A DNA stretch of 64,000 bases. Source: Bacillota bacterium. GTDB lineage: Bacteria > Bacillota > Clostridia > Lachnospirales > Lachnospiraceae. The notes under the pieces are model-generated. The model was given only the letters and a program-made list of their open reading frames with translations, did not search any database and was not told where the DNA came from. The stretch lies in assembly GCA_023436065.1 (NCBI GenBank), contig JAEZKU010000005.1:1-64000 (forward strand), read 5' to 3'. Shown piece after piece: positions 32,087-40,361 of this stretch. Position 1 is the first letter of the stretch. Each line of letters starts with the position of its first letter. A program made the translations under genes and the position numbers.

Positions 32087-34138
32087 CTATTTACTGTAAC
32101 CCGGCAGCTGATTAACAGGAGCCTGGCAGCTGTGATTTTCACATATATAATAGGTGGTACGATCATTGATCATTTTATAATCCTTAAGATATTCCACAAC
32201 CCTCTGAAGTTCGGGGGAATTTTTTTCGGTCTGCACAAGGACATTGGTATTGGGCTCAAAGTGCTCAGCCAGATAATCATAAAGCTCGCGGCAATCCTCT
32301 TTGTCCTGGACAATGCAGACAATTTCCTTGGAGGGATATAAGGAAAGCAAAAAGGCTGCCATAGAGAAGCAATGGCCAATCGGATAGTCCTTCACCTGCC
32401 CGGACAGGAAACAAAGCTGTTTGTCAGCATACTCCAGCAGCCAGTCCTTGGTGGTGAGATTAGCCAGACGCTTCAGGGCGTAGCCGGCCACAGAGTTTCC
32501 GGAAGGAAGGGCTCCATCATAAATCTCCTTAGGACGGTAGATTAATTGTTCCGAGTCCTTGGCATTCAGGAAGAAGCCACCATATTTATCATCCCAGAAC
32601 AGCTCTAGCATCTGTCCGGCAAGACGGACTGCGCGTTTGATATACTTCATATCAAACGTAACATCATATAAGGCAAGAAGAGCCATACAGTAATATGCGT
32701 AGTCGTCCAGATTACCGTAGTGGGCTGCGTTGCCGTCCCGATACCGTACATAGAGACGGCCTGCTTCGTCTGTCAGGCGGGTATTCAGAAATTCCTCTGC
32801 CAACCTTGCTGTATCTGCATACTCTTTCTTGGAAAATACTTTGGCTGCCGTTGCATAGGCTGTAATCATCAGAGCATTCCAGGAGGTAAGGATTTTGTCA
32901 TCCTTATGAATGCTTCTTCGATTAAGGCGGTAATCATACATGGTGGCACAGAGCCTTACCACCTTCTCGTTATCAGACTTCAGTTCGTGTGCTTTAATCA
33001 GATTGGGGATGGAATAGCCTTCGAAATTACCCTCCTTGGTGATATCGAAATACTCGCAGAAGAAGGTGCCATCCTCCGGGCCAAGTACCTCTTTGATCTC
33101 CTCCGGGGTAAAGATATAGAATTTTCCCTCCACACCTTCACTGTCTGCATCCTGAGCAGAATAAAAACCGCCCTCTTTATCGGTCATTTCTCTGCTGACA
33201 TATTCGAGTATCTGCTCGGCAACCGTCCTATAGACGGGATTTTTGGTGATCTGGTATGCCTCGGAATAGGTGATGGCAAGCATTGCATTGTCATAGAGCA
33301 TCTTCTCGAAGTGAGGGACCAGCCACTTGGCATCAGTAGAATAACGGGCAAAGCCATAGCCGATATGGTCATAGATTCCGCCACGATACATATGCATCAG
33401 GGTATTCTCAACCATAAATAGCGCTTTTTCATCCGATTCCAGTGCCGCATAGCGAAGCAGGAACATCAGCTTATGCGGTGTCGGAAACTTTGGCTCATTA
33501 CCGAAACCGCCATAATCATGGTCAAAGCACTGGTTTAACTGGGTGACTGCAATATCGACGATATCCTTTGTAACAGGAGCACTATCGGAGGAAGCCTCGA
33601 ATTCCCGCTTCATAATATCTGCAAGCTGATCTCCGGTACGCAGGATGGAGGAGGGATTTTTAGACCACTTCAAGGCAATCTGATCCAACAGTTCCACCAG
33701 CCCCAGAATTCCATACTGAGTATGCTTTGGAATATAGGTTGCTGCATAGAATGGCTTCTGCTGCGGTGTCATCAATATAGTCAGCGGCCATCCGCCATGA
33801 CCTGTCGTAGCCTGGCATGTATTCATATAGACTGTATCAATATCCGGACGTTCTTCCTTATCCACCTTGATGCTGACAAAGGATTCATTCAGAATTGTTG
33901 CGACCTCCATGTCCTCAAAGGATTCATGTGCCATCACATGACACCAATGACAGGTCGAATAACCGATGGACAGGAAAATTGGCTTGTTCTCCTTTTTGGC
34001 CTTTTCAAAGGCTTCCTCTCCCCAGGGATACCAGTCCACGGGATTGTAGGCGTGCTGGAGCAGGTAGGGAGATTTTTCTTCGGCTAATTTATTCGGGAGC
34101 CGGGTAGTGGGATGATCTGTTTTAGAATTTGTAAGCAT
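32087..34138 (-). CDS. yyaL: YyaL-type protein (DUF255 thioredoxin-like plus alpha/alpha barrel)
   Basis: A 683-residue cytoplasmic protein of the YyaL/SSP411 family. The N-terminal thioredoxin-like DUF255 domain has the family hallmark SPYLLQHAYNPVDWYPWGEE and a CHWC pair (STCHWCHVMAHESFED), then DKEERPDID. The rest is a six-hairpin-like helical domain (GGFYSAQDADSEGVEGKFY), similar in fold to N-acylglucosamine epimerases. The biochemical role is unsettled in the family. ATG 34138 has AAGGAG eight bases upstream, and that ribosome binding site is part of a perfect 10-bp stem. Convergent with uxuB across repeat C. Confidence 0.9.
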   Translation of the reverse strand: MLTNSKTDHPTTRLPNKLAEEKSPYLLQHAYNPVDWYPWGEEAFEKAKKENKPIFLSIGYSTCHWCHVMAHESFEDMEVATILNESFVSIKVDKEERPDIDTVYMNTCQATTGHGGWPLTILMTPQQKPFYAATYIPKHTQYGILGLVELLDQIALKWSKNPSSILRTGDQLADIMKREFEASSDSAPVTKDIVDIAVTQLNQCFDHDYGGFGNEPKFPTPHKLMFLLRYAALESDEKALFMVENTLMHMYRGGIYDHIGYGFARYSTDAKWLVPHFEKMLYDNAMLAITYSEAYQITKNPVYRTVAEQILEYVSREMTDKEGGFYSAQDADSEGVEGKFYIFTPEEIKEVLGPEDGTFFCEYFDITKEGNFEGYSIPNLIKAHELKSDNEKVVRLCATMYDYRLNRRSIHKDDKILTSWNALMITAYATAAKVFSKKEYADTARLAEEFLNTRLTDEAGRLYVRYRDGNAAHYGNLDDYAYYCMALLALYDVTFDMKYIKRAVRLAGQMLELFWDDKYGGFFLNAKDSEQLIYRPKEIYDGALPSGNSVAGYALKRLANLTTKDWLLEYADKQLCFLSGQVKDYPIGHCFSMAAFLLSLYPSKEIVCIVQDKEDCRELYDYLAEHFEPNTNVLVQTEKNSPELQRVVEYLKDYKMINDRTTYYICENHSCQAPVNQLPGYSK

Positions 34139-34144
34139 AGATAG

Positions 34145-34206
34145 CACTCCTTATGGTTTAATTAAGATCAAATAAACTTACTTAATTATTATGCCAATAA
34201 GGAGTG
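34145..34206 (-). promoter_or_regulatory. Hairpin that sequesters the yyaL ribosome binding site
   Basis: In the minus-strand mRNA, CACTCCTTAT (34206-34197) is perfectly complementary to ATAAGGAGTG (34154-34145), which contains the AAGGAG of yyaL. An inner stem AATTAAG (34187-34181) with CTTAATT (34166-34160) would strengthen it. The loop is AU rich. The arrangement is that of a translational switch such as an RNA thermometer. Confidence 0.6.
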
Positions 34207-34299
34207 GAGATTATTAGATAATGTTTGTTAAGTTACTTCAATACCTTTATCACTTAACCCAGATTTTTAGAGTAGGCATTTCAAATACTTCAATGTATT

Positions 34300-34569
34300 T
34301 TATATTTTTTTTCCGCCATTTATTCTCTCCCTTACTCTGGTAAAGGTTTCATCTGGATTATATCTGGTATCATCTTGTGCAGCCATTTTATCTGCCTCAT
34401 CTAATTTGAGCTCAATATCGTCTGTTAATTGGGCATACTTCTCAAGGCTCATAACAACCATAGAACCATAACCATTCTTAGTTAAATAAACAGGCTCTCC
34501 CTCACGAACGATATTTTCTATCTCCGGAAATTTATTTCTTAAATCTGACACAGGTCTTATATTTATCAT
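34300..34569 (-). CDS. Phd/YefM-family antitoxin, apparently without a toxin
   Basis: An 89-residue protein with the Phd/YefM N-terminal DNA-binding fold: MINIRPVSDLRNKFPEIENI, REGEPVYLTKNGYGSMVVMS and LEKYAQL. The C-terminal tail (DEADKMAAQDDTRYNPDETF) is the part that usually wraps a RelE/Doc toxin. No toxin-like frame follows in the 160 bases before yyaL or precedes it, so it looks orphaned. AAGGAG precedes ATG 34569 by eight bases. Three 11-bp tandem repeats just upstream may be its operator. Confidence 0.85.
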   Translation of the reverse strand: MINIRPVSDLRNKFPEIENIVREGEPVYLTKNGYGSMVVMSLEKYAQLTDDIELKLDEADKMAAQDDTRYNPDETFTRVRERINGGKKI

Positions 34570-34590
34570 GTTATCTGCTCCTTATCAATA

Positions 34591-34623
34591 TATTATCATA
34601 ATATTATCATAGTATTATTGTAA
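34591..34623. repeat. Three 11-bp tandem repeats upstream of the antitoxin gene
   Basis: TATTATCATAA (34591-34601), TATTATCATAG (34602-34612) and TATTATTGTAA (34613-34623). The period matches one DNA turn, and the position 22-54 bases upstream of the start fits a Phd-type autoregulatory operator. Confidence 0.5.
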
Positions 34624-34732
34624 GGAAATGTTCAGTTGGTGTCAATATAAATATACATAAACCAGATCAAGGGATTGTAGTTTATGGATCACTAGGTAAG
34701 AGGGAAATTTTACGTCCATTAGGCTTAATTGT

Positions 34733-35512
34733 TTATTTGTAATAATCGAAGGTAACAAAAGGATTTTTATATCGCCCTTTTTTCATTGTATATTTAGAAT
34801 ATTGTATTGCCTGCTTAGGACATAGATTAATGCATGCGGTACACTGTTCACATTGATGTAACCAGACAGGCTTATGATCTGTGATCTCTATATTTTTCAC
34901 AGGACATACTTTCTCACAGGTGTGACAACCAACACAAGCATCATTAACCCAGAAATTCTTGTCCGCATTTGGGTATGATTTTATGATGCAGTTATGAAGC
35001 AATTCGGTCAATAAATATCGTTTTATTATAGATTTGCTTTGAAATTGATTGGTTTGATTATGATTGATAACCGAAGCTATCTCATCTAATTGTGTTCTCA
35101 TATTTCTGAATTTCAATTGCTGAACATCATCGGCTTCTGTATCGTAATAAATAATGTTATTTCCAGGCATACCTACAATGAAACCGGAAGAAAGACTCAA
35201 ATTCATGTGTTTCAATCTGGTATGCAATTGATTTAATACAGCTCCGGGTGATACCTTACAGGTTGCGATAGCAAAGATATATTGGTTGGGATTAATATGA
35301 CCGAACTTCTGTAGGAATCTGTCTACGACAGGTGGAAGCCCCCAAATAAGTACGGGAAATACCAGACCTATTCGATCATTGGATGAAGCTATCTCTTGTT
35401 TTTCTGCATCCAATATAGATACCACTTTTGTATTACCGAGTTTATCAGCTAATTGCTGTGCAACATTTAAGGAATTGCCTGTAGCTGAATAATAATAAAT
35501 AATTGTACTCAT
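34733..35512 (-). CDS. EFR1-type flavodoxin-ferredoxin fusion protein
   Basis: A 259-residue protein combining an N-terminal flavodoxin-like domain (IIYYYSATGNSLNVAQQLAD, residues 4-23, phosphate loop S-A-T-G-N-S) and a C-terminal bacterial ferredoxin with two [4Fe-4S] motifs (CVGCHTCEKVCP and CEQCTACINLCP). It is an electron carrier or small reductase; the partner is unknown. It is divergent from the HxlR regulator gene at 35649, which probably controls it. ATG 35512 has only a weak AAGAGT signal. Confidence 0.9.
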   Translation of the reverse strand: MSTIIYYYSATGNSLNVAQQLADKLGNTKVVSILDAEKQEIASSNDRIGLVFPVLIWGLPPVVDRFLQKFGHINPNQYIFAIATCKVSPGAVLNQLHTRLKHMNLSLSSGFIVGMPGNNIIYYDTEADDVQQLKFRNMRTQLDEIASVINHNQTNQFQSKSIIKRYLLTELLHNCIIKSYPNADKNFWVNDACVGCHTCEKVCPVKNIEITDHKPVWLHQCEQCTACINLCPKQAIQYSKYTMKKGRYKNPFVTFDYYK

Positions 35513-35648
35513 ATACTCTTACACTACCCTTCAATTTTTTTATTTACTTAAAATAAGAAATACTATATGCTAAATATAACAAAAACTGGAGAATTGAAAA
35601 GTAGGCACATGTAAGTAAGATACTATAACAAAGGAGAGTATTGCAGGT

Positions 35649-35984
35649 ATGCTGGTTTATGAAAAAGAATATGGAACATGTCCGATTGAATATACTTTGA
35701 GTATTATGGGTGGAAAATGGAAGCTTTTAATTTTGTACCATTTAATGACCGGAAACGTAAAAAGATATGGAGAATTAAAACGGAGTATTACCGGTATTAC
35801 ACATAAAATGTTAAGCGCACACCTAAAGGAGCTTGAAAATGACGGAATAGTTCTTCGTAAGGAGTATCCTCAGGTGCCTCCGAAGGTTGAATATTCTATC
35901 ACCTATAAAGGAGCGACATTGCTGCCGATATTCGCGAAGATGTATGAATGGGGCAAAGTGAATATGGGAGGGGAAGCATCATGA
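35649..35984 (+). CDS. HxlR-family transcriptional regulator
   Basis: A 111-residue winged-helix protein: CPIEYTLSIMGGKWKLLILY (Cys at residue 11, as in redox- or aldehyde-sensing HxlR proteins), the helix-turn-helix RSITGITHKMLSAHLKELEN and the wing YPQVPPKVEYSITYKG. AAAGGAGAG precedes the start. Divergent from the EFR1 gene and overlapping the start of a broken methyltransferase frame by four bases. Likely controls both. The inducer cannot be told. Confidence 0.9.
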   Translation: MLVYEKEYGTCPIEYTLSIMGGKWKLLILYHLMTGNVKRYGELKRSITGITHKMLSAHLKELENDGIVLRKEYPQVPPKVEYSITYKGATLLPIFAKMYEWGKVNMGGEAS

Positions 35985-36305
35985 TACGAGAAATAAGAAC
36001 AGGTAGTGATGAAACAATTCTGGAGAAAGAGGATACGAATGGGCTGGGAAGAGTGATATTAAGTCATCCAATCGGTACATTTTCTTTAACACCGGCAAGC
36101 TATATTCTTATGGAGGCTATCGGTAAAAATAAAGATATATTAAATGGTATTGGTATTAAAGGGAGGTTTTGACTACACATTTTTAGCAGATAGAAGCGAT
36201 GATAATAATGTAATCAATGCGCGCACCGCACTTGACAATTACATGAAAAATGGAGTAAGCCCTTTGACAAAATGGCAGACTCATATGTTTAAATATATAG
36301 GATAA
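35981..36305 (+). pseudogene. Remnant of a class I methyltransferase-like gene, internal deletion plus frameshift
   Basis: ATG 35981 overlaps the HxlR stop and opens MIREIRTGSDETILEKEDTN, GRVILSHPIGTFSLTPASYI and ILNGIGIKG, then a stop at 36170-36172. One base over, the frame continues as GFDYTFLADRSDDNNVINAR and SPLTKWQTHMFKYIG to a stop at 36303-36305. I read the first part as the N terminus of a small-molecule methyltransferase and the second as its C terminus, with the SAM-binding core lost. The family assignment is from memory of similar sequences and is moderate only; the frameshift is directly visible. Confidence 0.5.
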
Positions 36306-36394
36306 ATATATTTTCGATACATAAGGGAGAGCGCACCAGGTGACAGGTAAGTATACAAAAAGCAAGGAGAAGCCTTGCTTTTGTTTTAAGAACA

Positions 36395-37654
36395 CTATAT
36401 CTTTGGTTTAACATTACTGATGATGAAGCCACTTTCCGGTAAGGTTGGGATTCGATCCATAGGATAGCTCAGGGTCTGTTTGGGAACGGTATAGGTGATC
36501 TTGTTCACCAGAAAATCGATACTCTTCTTCATGAGCTCCACTGTAATTCCTTCTCCCGGGCAACGGTGTGTCTTGTCTGCAGCTCCTCCGCCCTGTGGTA
36601 TAAAGGAATATAGATTCCCCTTCCAATTGCGGAACCTCTCTGGCTCGAATTCAAAGGGATCCTCCCAGATTCGGACATCGTGATTGGTTCCGTAAATATC
36701 TAATAATACCAGGGTTCCCTTCGAAAAATAGTACTCCTTCCATACAAAATCCTTCTTAACCCTGCCTGCCAACAGAGGAGCAAAGGGGTAGTAGCGGCGG
36801 ACCTCCTGGGTGAACATATCATAATAATGACTATCTGAAGCTCTGAGCTTATCCAGGCATTCGGGATATTGATGCAGTGCCAGTGCGGCAAAAGTAATAA
36901 AGGTCGATATGGCGACAATCGGGCGCAGCAGATTGATCAGTTCAATTGCAGCCATGTTGATTGCGATCGGTGCCCCGTCATATTCCCTGTGAAAAGACAT
37001 ACTGTGAAGGGCTGTCCCGCCCTCGACCGATAAAGTGCCTGAACGAACCTCTTCGATCAGACCTGCAATCCATTGTTCTGCCCGGTTTCTTGCATTCTTT
37101 CCTTTAAAATATCTTGTGCCGATCGATCCGAAACCATCCACCATAGCGCAGAAATCCTCTGCCCTGCTTTGCAGCTCAGACTTAGCCAAGGGTACACCGG
37201 CCCACTCACAGGCTGTCTCACATAATACCTTAGCCGCTTCGTCGTATAGAACAATCTGATCCATGGATCTCCATTCTCGTAAGGCAGCCTCCCATTTGTT
37301 TATAATAAGTTCTGACAAACGTTTCTGATGCTCCGGAGCTGTTAAGGACAGAAAAAGCTGCTTTCTGTGGAGATGTGCCTTTCCGTCCATACATTGAATG
37401 GCATTCTCCCCGAATAAGGTCTTCTGAACATGCTTAGGTGCTGCACCGTTTTTCATAAACCGCTCCGGATCATAAAAAACAGCGGCAGCCTCTTCCCCGG
37501 TCATACAGACAACCTTTTCGCCGAGCAGACGGGTTTCAAATATATCTGAATGAAATTGTTTCACTCTGTTACGGATAAACAGATATCCTTCTTGCATAAA
37601 TGCCATGGTGTGGTCAATACCATTTTCCTTAGCTACCTGTTCTTTTACAAGCAT
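36395..37654 (-). CDS. Cytochrome P450, CYP152 fatty-acid peroxygenase type
   Basis: A 419-residue P450. The heme-binding loop FIPQGGGAADKTHRCPGEG places the axial thiolate at Cys365, with the longer loop typical of CYP152. The I-helix reads NLLRPIVAISTFITF, so Arg244-Pro245 replaces the usual acid-Thr pair; this Arg binds the fatty acid carboxylate in P450BSbeta-type peroxygenases. Such enzymes use H2O2, not a reductase, to hydroxylate or decarboxylate fatty acids. No redox partner is encoded next to it. GGGAG precedes ATG 37654. A P450 is unusual in an otherwise anaerobic gene set. Confidence 0.92.
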   Translation of the reverse strand: MLVKEQVAKENGIDHTMAFMQEGYLFIRNRVKQFHSDIFETRLLGEKVVCMTGEEAAAVFYDPERFMKNGAAPKHVQKTLFGENAIQCMDGKAHLHRKQLFLSLTAPEHQKRLSELIINKWEAALREWRSMDQIVLYDEAAKVLCETACEWAGVPLAKSELQSRAEDFCAMVDGFGSIGTRYFKGKNARNRAEQWIAGLIEEVRSGTLSVEGGTALHSMSFHREYDGAPIAINMAAIELINLLRPIVAISTFITFAALALHQYPECLDKLRASDSHYYDMFTQEVRRYYPFAPLLAGRVKKDFVWKEYYFSKGTLVLLDIYGTNHDVRIWEDPFEFEPERFRNWKGNLYSFIPQGGGAADKTHRCPGEGITVELMKKSIDFLVNKITYTVPKQTLSYPMDRIPTLPESGFIISNVKPKI

Positions 37655-37734
37655 TTTATTTTCTCCCTTCGTTTTGTCATAGTTCTATCTGCCAGTATTT
37701 TTGCTTAGTTGATGAAAGATTATACTTGAACCGG

Positions 37735-39024
37735 TCATATTATCTTTTCTATCTCATACTGAGAATTTATTACCAGCCATAATTGTGGGCTATAGACAGT
37801 AATATTCCAGATACCGATACCACGTAGCTGATACTTGATTACCAAATCAAGCAGGGCATTGATACTCCGTACATCGATAAACCAGACAATGTGCGTGATA
37901 TTGATTCCGTTCCTTTCCGCTACGTAGGTATAGAAGGGCGTCTGGGAGATTTCATCAAATTGAATCTCCGAACCTGTGATATATGCAAGATCAACAGCTC
38001 TTTCAAGAGTCAGAGAATATACACTCGTTAGGCCCGGGGAAAAAGGGAGCTCCCAGTCGTATCCGATGGTTGCCATACCGATAATCTCTTTCTCGGAGGA
38101 GAAATAATTGTTAACATAATCTATAAAGGCATCGATGTTATAAATTGAGCTGATCGGAGATGGGGGATTAATGTTGATTGCCCATTCATAATCCATAAAA
38201 ATGATATTGGAGGAGAACTGATTTAGCATAGTATAATTTAGCCTTTCAAAGCTTACTTCTGTGCCAGTACTGGTAATATGGGTATTCACCGTAACAAAGA
38301 CTTTGTAGCCATGCTGGGTCAATTGCTCTGATACTCTGGTAAAGTAACCTTCATAAAGATATAAATTTTCTGCATTGATAGACTCAAAGGATAAATTGAC
38401 ACCAAAGTAACCCTTCGTGTCCAGAATATTTAAGATATTTTCAATCTGTTTGTTCTGAAAATCCTCGTTTAATAAGATATCGTATGTGGTGCCGATATTG
38501 GCGATTCCCCGTATGGTTAAGGTTGTCAATATCATCAGCGGCATGACACCGTATTCTTTGGCGGTTTGGATCACATCAGATTCGTCGTAATTGGAGATGA
38601 TGTTCCCTTCCTTTGTCGCAGTATAATTCAATATGGAAAGATAGGTCAGATAGGGCAAGGTCATTCGCAGTGTTTCAAGATTGATAAAGGGAACGGTATT
38701 ACCGTGTGTTGTTATTTTACCCTTTCGATTATAATTGATCACAAGTGTTTCACCCGGAAAGATGTATTCTCTGATGGACAGGAAGGGGTTATTCCTATAT
38801 AACTGCATTACAGTAACATGATTTGCTTCAGCGATTGCTTCCAAAGTATCCCCTTCCTGAACAATATAAACCTGAGTCGGAAATGTGATAACGATACATT
38901 GTCCTATGGCTAATTGTGTCGGATTATCTAATCCGTTATCCAGTGCCAATCTGGCAGCTGACACACCATAGTATACTGCAATGGACTCTATGGTATCGCC
39001 TTGTTGTACTACATGAATGATCAT
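37735..39024 (-). CDS. LysM-GH18 spore cortex enzyme, SleL/YaaH-like, with altered active site
   Basis: A 429-residue protein: two N-terminal LysM modules (IHVVQQGDTIESIAVYYGVS; VYIVQEGDTLEAIAEANHVT), then a GH18 barrel from about residue 105. In SleL/YaaH N-acetylglucosaminidases the catalytic strand reads NIDFE; here it is NLSFE, with Ser212 in place of the assisting Asp and Glu214 kept. Activity may be reduced or lost, leaving a peptidoglycan-binding role. ATG 39024 (GAGG upstream) begins MIIHVVQQGDT and fits the family; the longer frame to 39096 does not. No signal peptide, as usual for spore-deposited SleL. Supports sporulation. Confidence 0.87.
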   Translation of the reverse strand: MIIHVVQQGDTIESIAVYYGVSAARLALDNGLDNPTQLAIGQCIVITFPTQVYIVQEGDTLEAIAEANHVTVMQLYRNNPFLSIREYIFPGETLVINYNRKGKITTHGNTVPFINLETLRMTLPYLTYLSILNYTATKEGNIISNYDESDVIQTAKEYGVMPLMILTTLTIRGIANIGTTYDILLNEDFQNKQIENILNILDTKGYFGVNLSFESINAENLYLYEGYFTRVSEQLTQHGYKVFVTVNTHITSTGTEVSFERLNYTMLNQFSSNIIFMDYEWAININPPSPISSIYNIDAFIDYVNNYFSSEKEIIGMATIGYDWELPFSPGLTSVYSLTLERAVDLAYITGSEIQFDEISQTPFYTYVAERNGINITHIVWFIDVRSINALLDLVIKYQLRGIGIWNITVYSPQLWLVINSQYEIEKII

Positions 39025-39146
39025 AGATGCCTCATAAAGTGTTTTTATATAATATATGACCTGTTCGGGTAAATATTTAGTAATAGAAGAAAACATAAAA
39101 ATAGCATACCCGCAACTCCGAATAGAATGTATGGGTATGCTATCGT

Positions 39147-40043
39147 TTACTTCAGCTCCGAAAATACGCTTCGGAGTACCTCGATGAATTTTTCTATTGT
39201 TATCGAATTATTCTTATCCTTACTATAAATCAGATTGTACGGGTAGCTATAGCTGCAGGTCTTAACGTTCAATTCTGTCAGCAAACCAATCTCAACTTCA
39301 GATTTGACGGCACAGTATGGTATGAGTGAAATACCCAGATTTGCCTGAATGGCGTGCTTGATGGCCTCAATACTTCCAAGATACATACTGATATTTTTAG
39401 GCAGATGGTTTTCCTCGATGAAGATTTTATAACAGGAGTATAATTGGGAGGTCTTTTCATGTACGATAAATTCTTCGGCAGCAAGATCTTTTATATCCAC
39501 CTTTTTTTTGGAGCTTAGCTTGTTCGAAGGGGAAGCAATTACTGCCAAACGATCGTCAAATAATTTCTCTACATAGGTTGAATTACTGTAGATGCAATCG
39601 CCGCCATTCACTGCAATATCGAGAGTGCCATTCTCAATCAGGGTAGTAATTTCGGATGTATTGGCGATATGCATATTAACTGTAACCGTCGGATATAATT
39701 TTTTCATCACACCGATCGCATTGGGAAGAATATAAGTTCCGGGTGTATTGCTGCCTCCGAAGGCAATCGTTCCGCCAATATATTCACTCAGATTGGAAAT
39801 ATTACGCTCCATTTCTTCCACTGTTGCGAAAATCTTACTGGTATAGGAATAAAGGATATTTCCACTGTCACTCAGCATAATCTTGTTACCCACCTTAAAA
39901 AACAGCTTGGTATTTATCTGTTGTTCCAGCTTTTTGATCTGGATGGATAGGGCGGGCTGGCTGATGTGCAGATACTCCGAGGCTTTCTTATAACTGGAAT
40001 ATTTAGCGACAGTATGAAAAAGCTCTAGATAATGTAAATCCAT
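39147..40043 (-). CDS. LysR-family transcriptional regulator
   Basis: A 298-residue regulator with an N-terminal winged helix (MDLHYLELFHTVAKYSSYKK, ASEYLHISQPALSIQIKKLE) and a periplasmic-binding-protein-like effector domain (TIAFGGSNTPGTYILPNAIG). AGAGGTG precedes ATG 40043. It is divergent from the OadG/OadB-like pair, the usual position for a LysR regulator of its target. The effector is probably a carboxylic acid; that is inference from context. Confidence 0.92.
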   Translation of the reverse strand: MDLHYLELFHTVAKYSSYKKASEYLHISQPALSIQIKKLEQQINTKLFFKVGNKIMLSDSGNILYSYTSKIFATVEEMERNISNLSEYIGGTIAFGGSNTPGTYILPNAIGVMKKLYPTVTVNMHIANTSEITTLIENGTLDIAVNGGDCIYSNSTYVEKLFDDRLAVIASPSNKLSSKKKVDIKDLAAEEFIVHEKTSQLYSCYKIFIEENHLPKNISMYLGSIEAIKHAIQANLGISLIPYCAVKSEVEIGLLTELNVKTCSYSYPYNLIYSKDKNNSITIEKFIEVLRSVFSELK

Positions 40044-40181
40044 ATGACACCTCTGGTTATATATGTAAAAACGTTAGTTTTGTTTATCGGTTCTATTTAT
40101 ATAATAAATTGGCTTGTTGCTGCAATTTCATGTACCATATACACTGAGTTAAATTTTTATCAATCTACGGGAGGCGTTAAA

Positions 40182-40319
40182 ATGACGGCAGATATATTAT
40201 TATCACTCAAGGTTTTTGGTGTTGGATTTGCTATTTCCATGTGTATCGCAATGTTGATTAAATTGTTACTTGATGCTATTAAACACTTTACTCGAAATAG
40301 TAATGAAATTCAAGAATAA
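40182..40319 (+). CDS. Small OadG-like membrane subunit
   Basis: A 45-residue protein with one transmembrane helix (SLKVFGVGFAISMCIAMLIKLLLDA) and a short charged tail. OadG/MmdD gamma-delta subunits of Na+-pumping decarboxylases have this form and sit just before the beta subunit gene, as here. I chose ATG 40182 because GGGAGGCG lies six bases upstream; the frame can be read to 40044 but that part has no start signal. Similarity rests on size, topology and neighbour. Confidence 0.6.
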   Translation: MTADILLSLKVFGVGFAISMCIAMLIKLLLDAIKHFTRNSNEIQE

Positions 40320-40361
40320 TTTTTCTCGTTTACAATAAAGAACAGGAAGTAGGTATTTAAA

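Noticed and set aside
32720..33421. 233-codon open frame on the plus strand opposite yyaL
   Set aside because: It lies wholly inside a well-supported yyaL gene, has no ribosome binding site, and its protein shows no family features; it mirrors the codon bias of the other strand.
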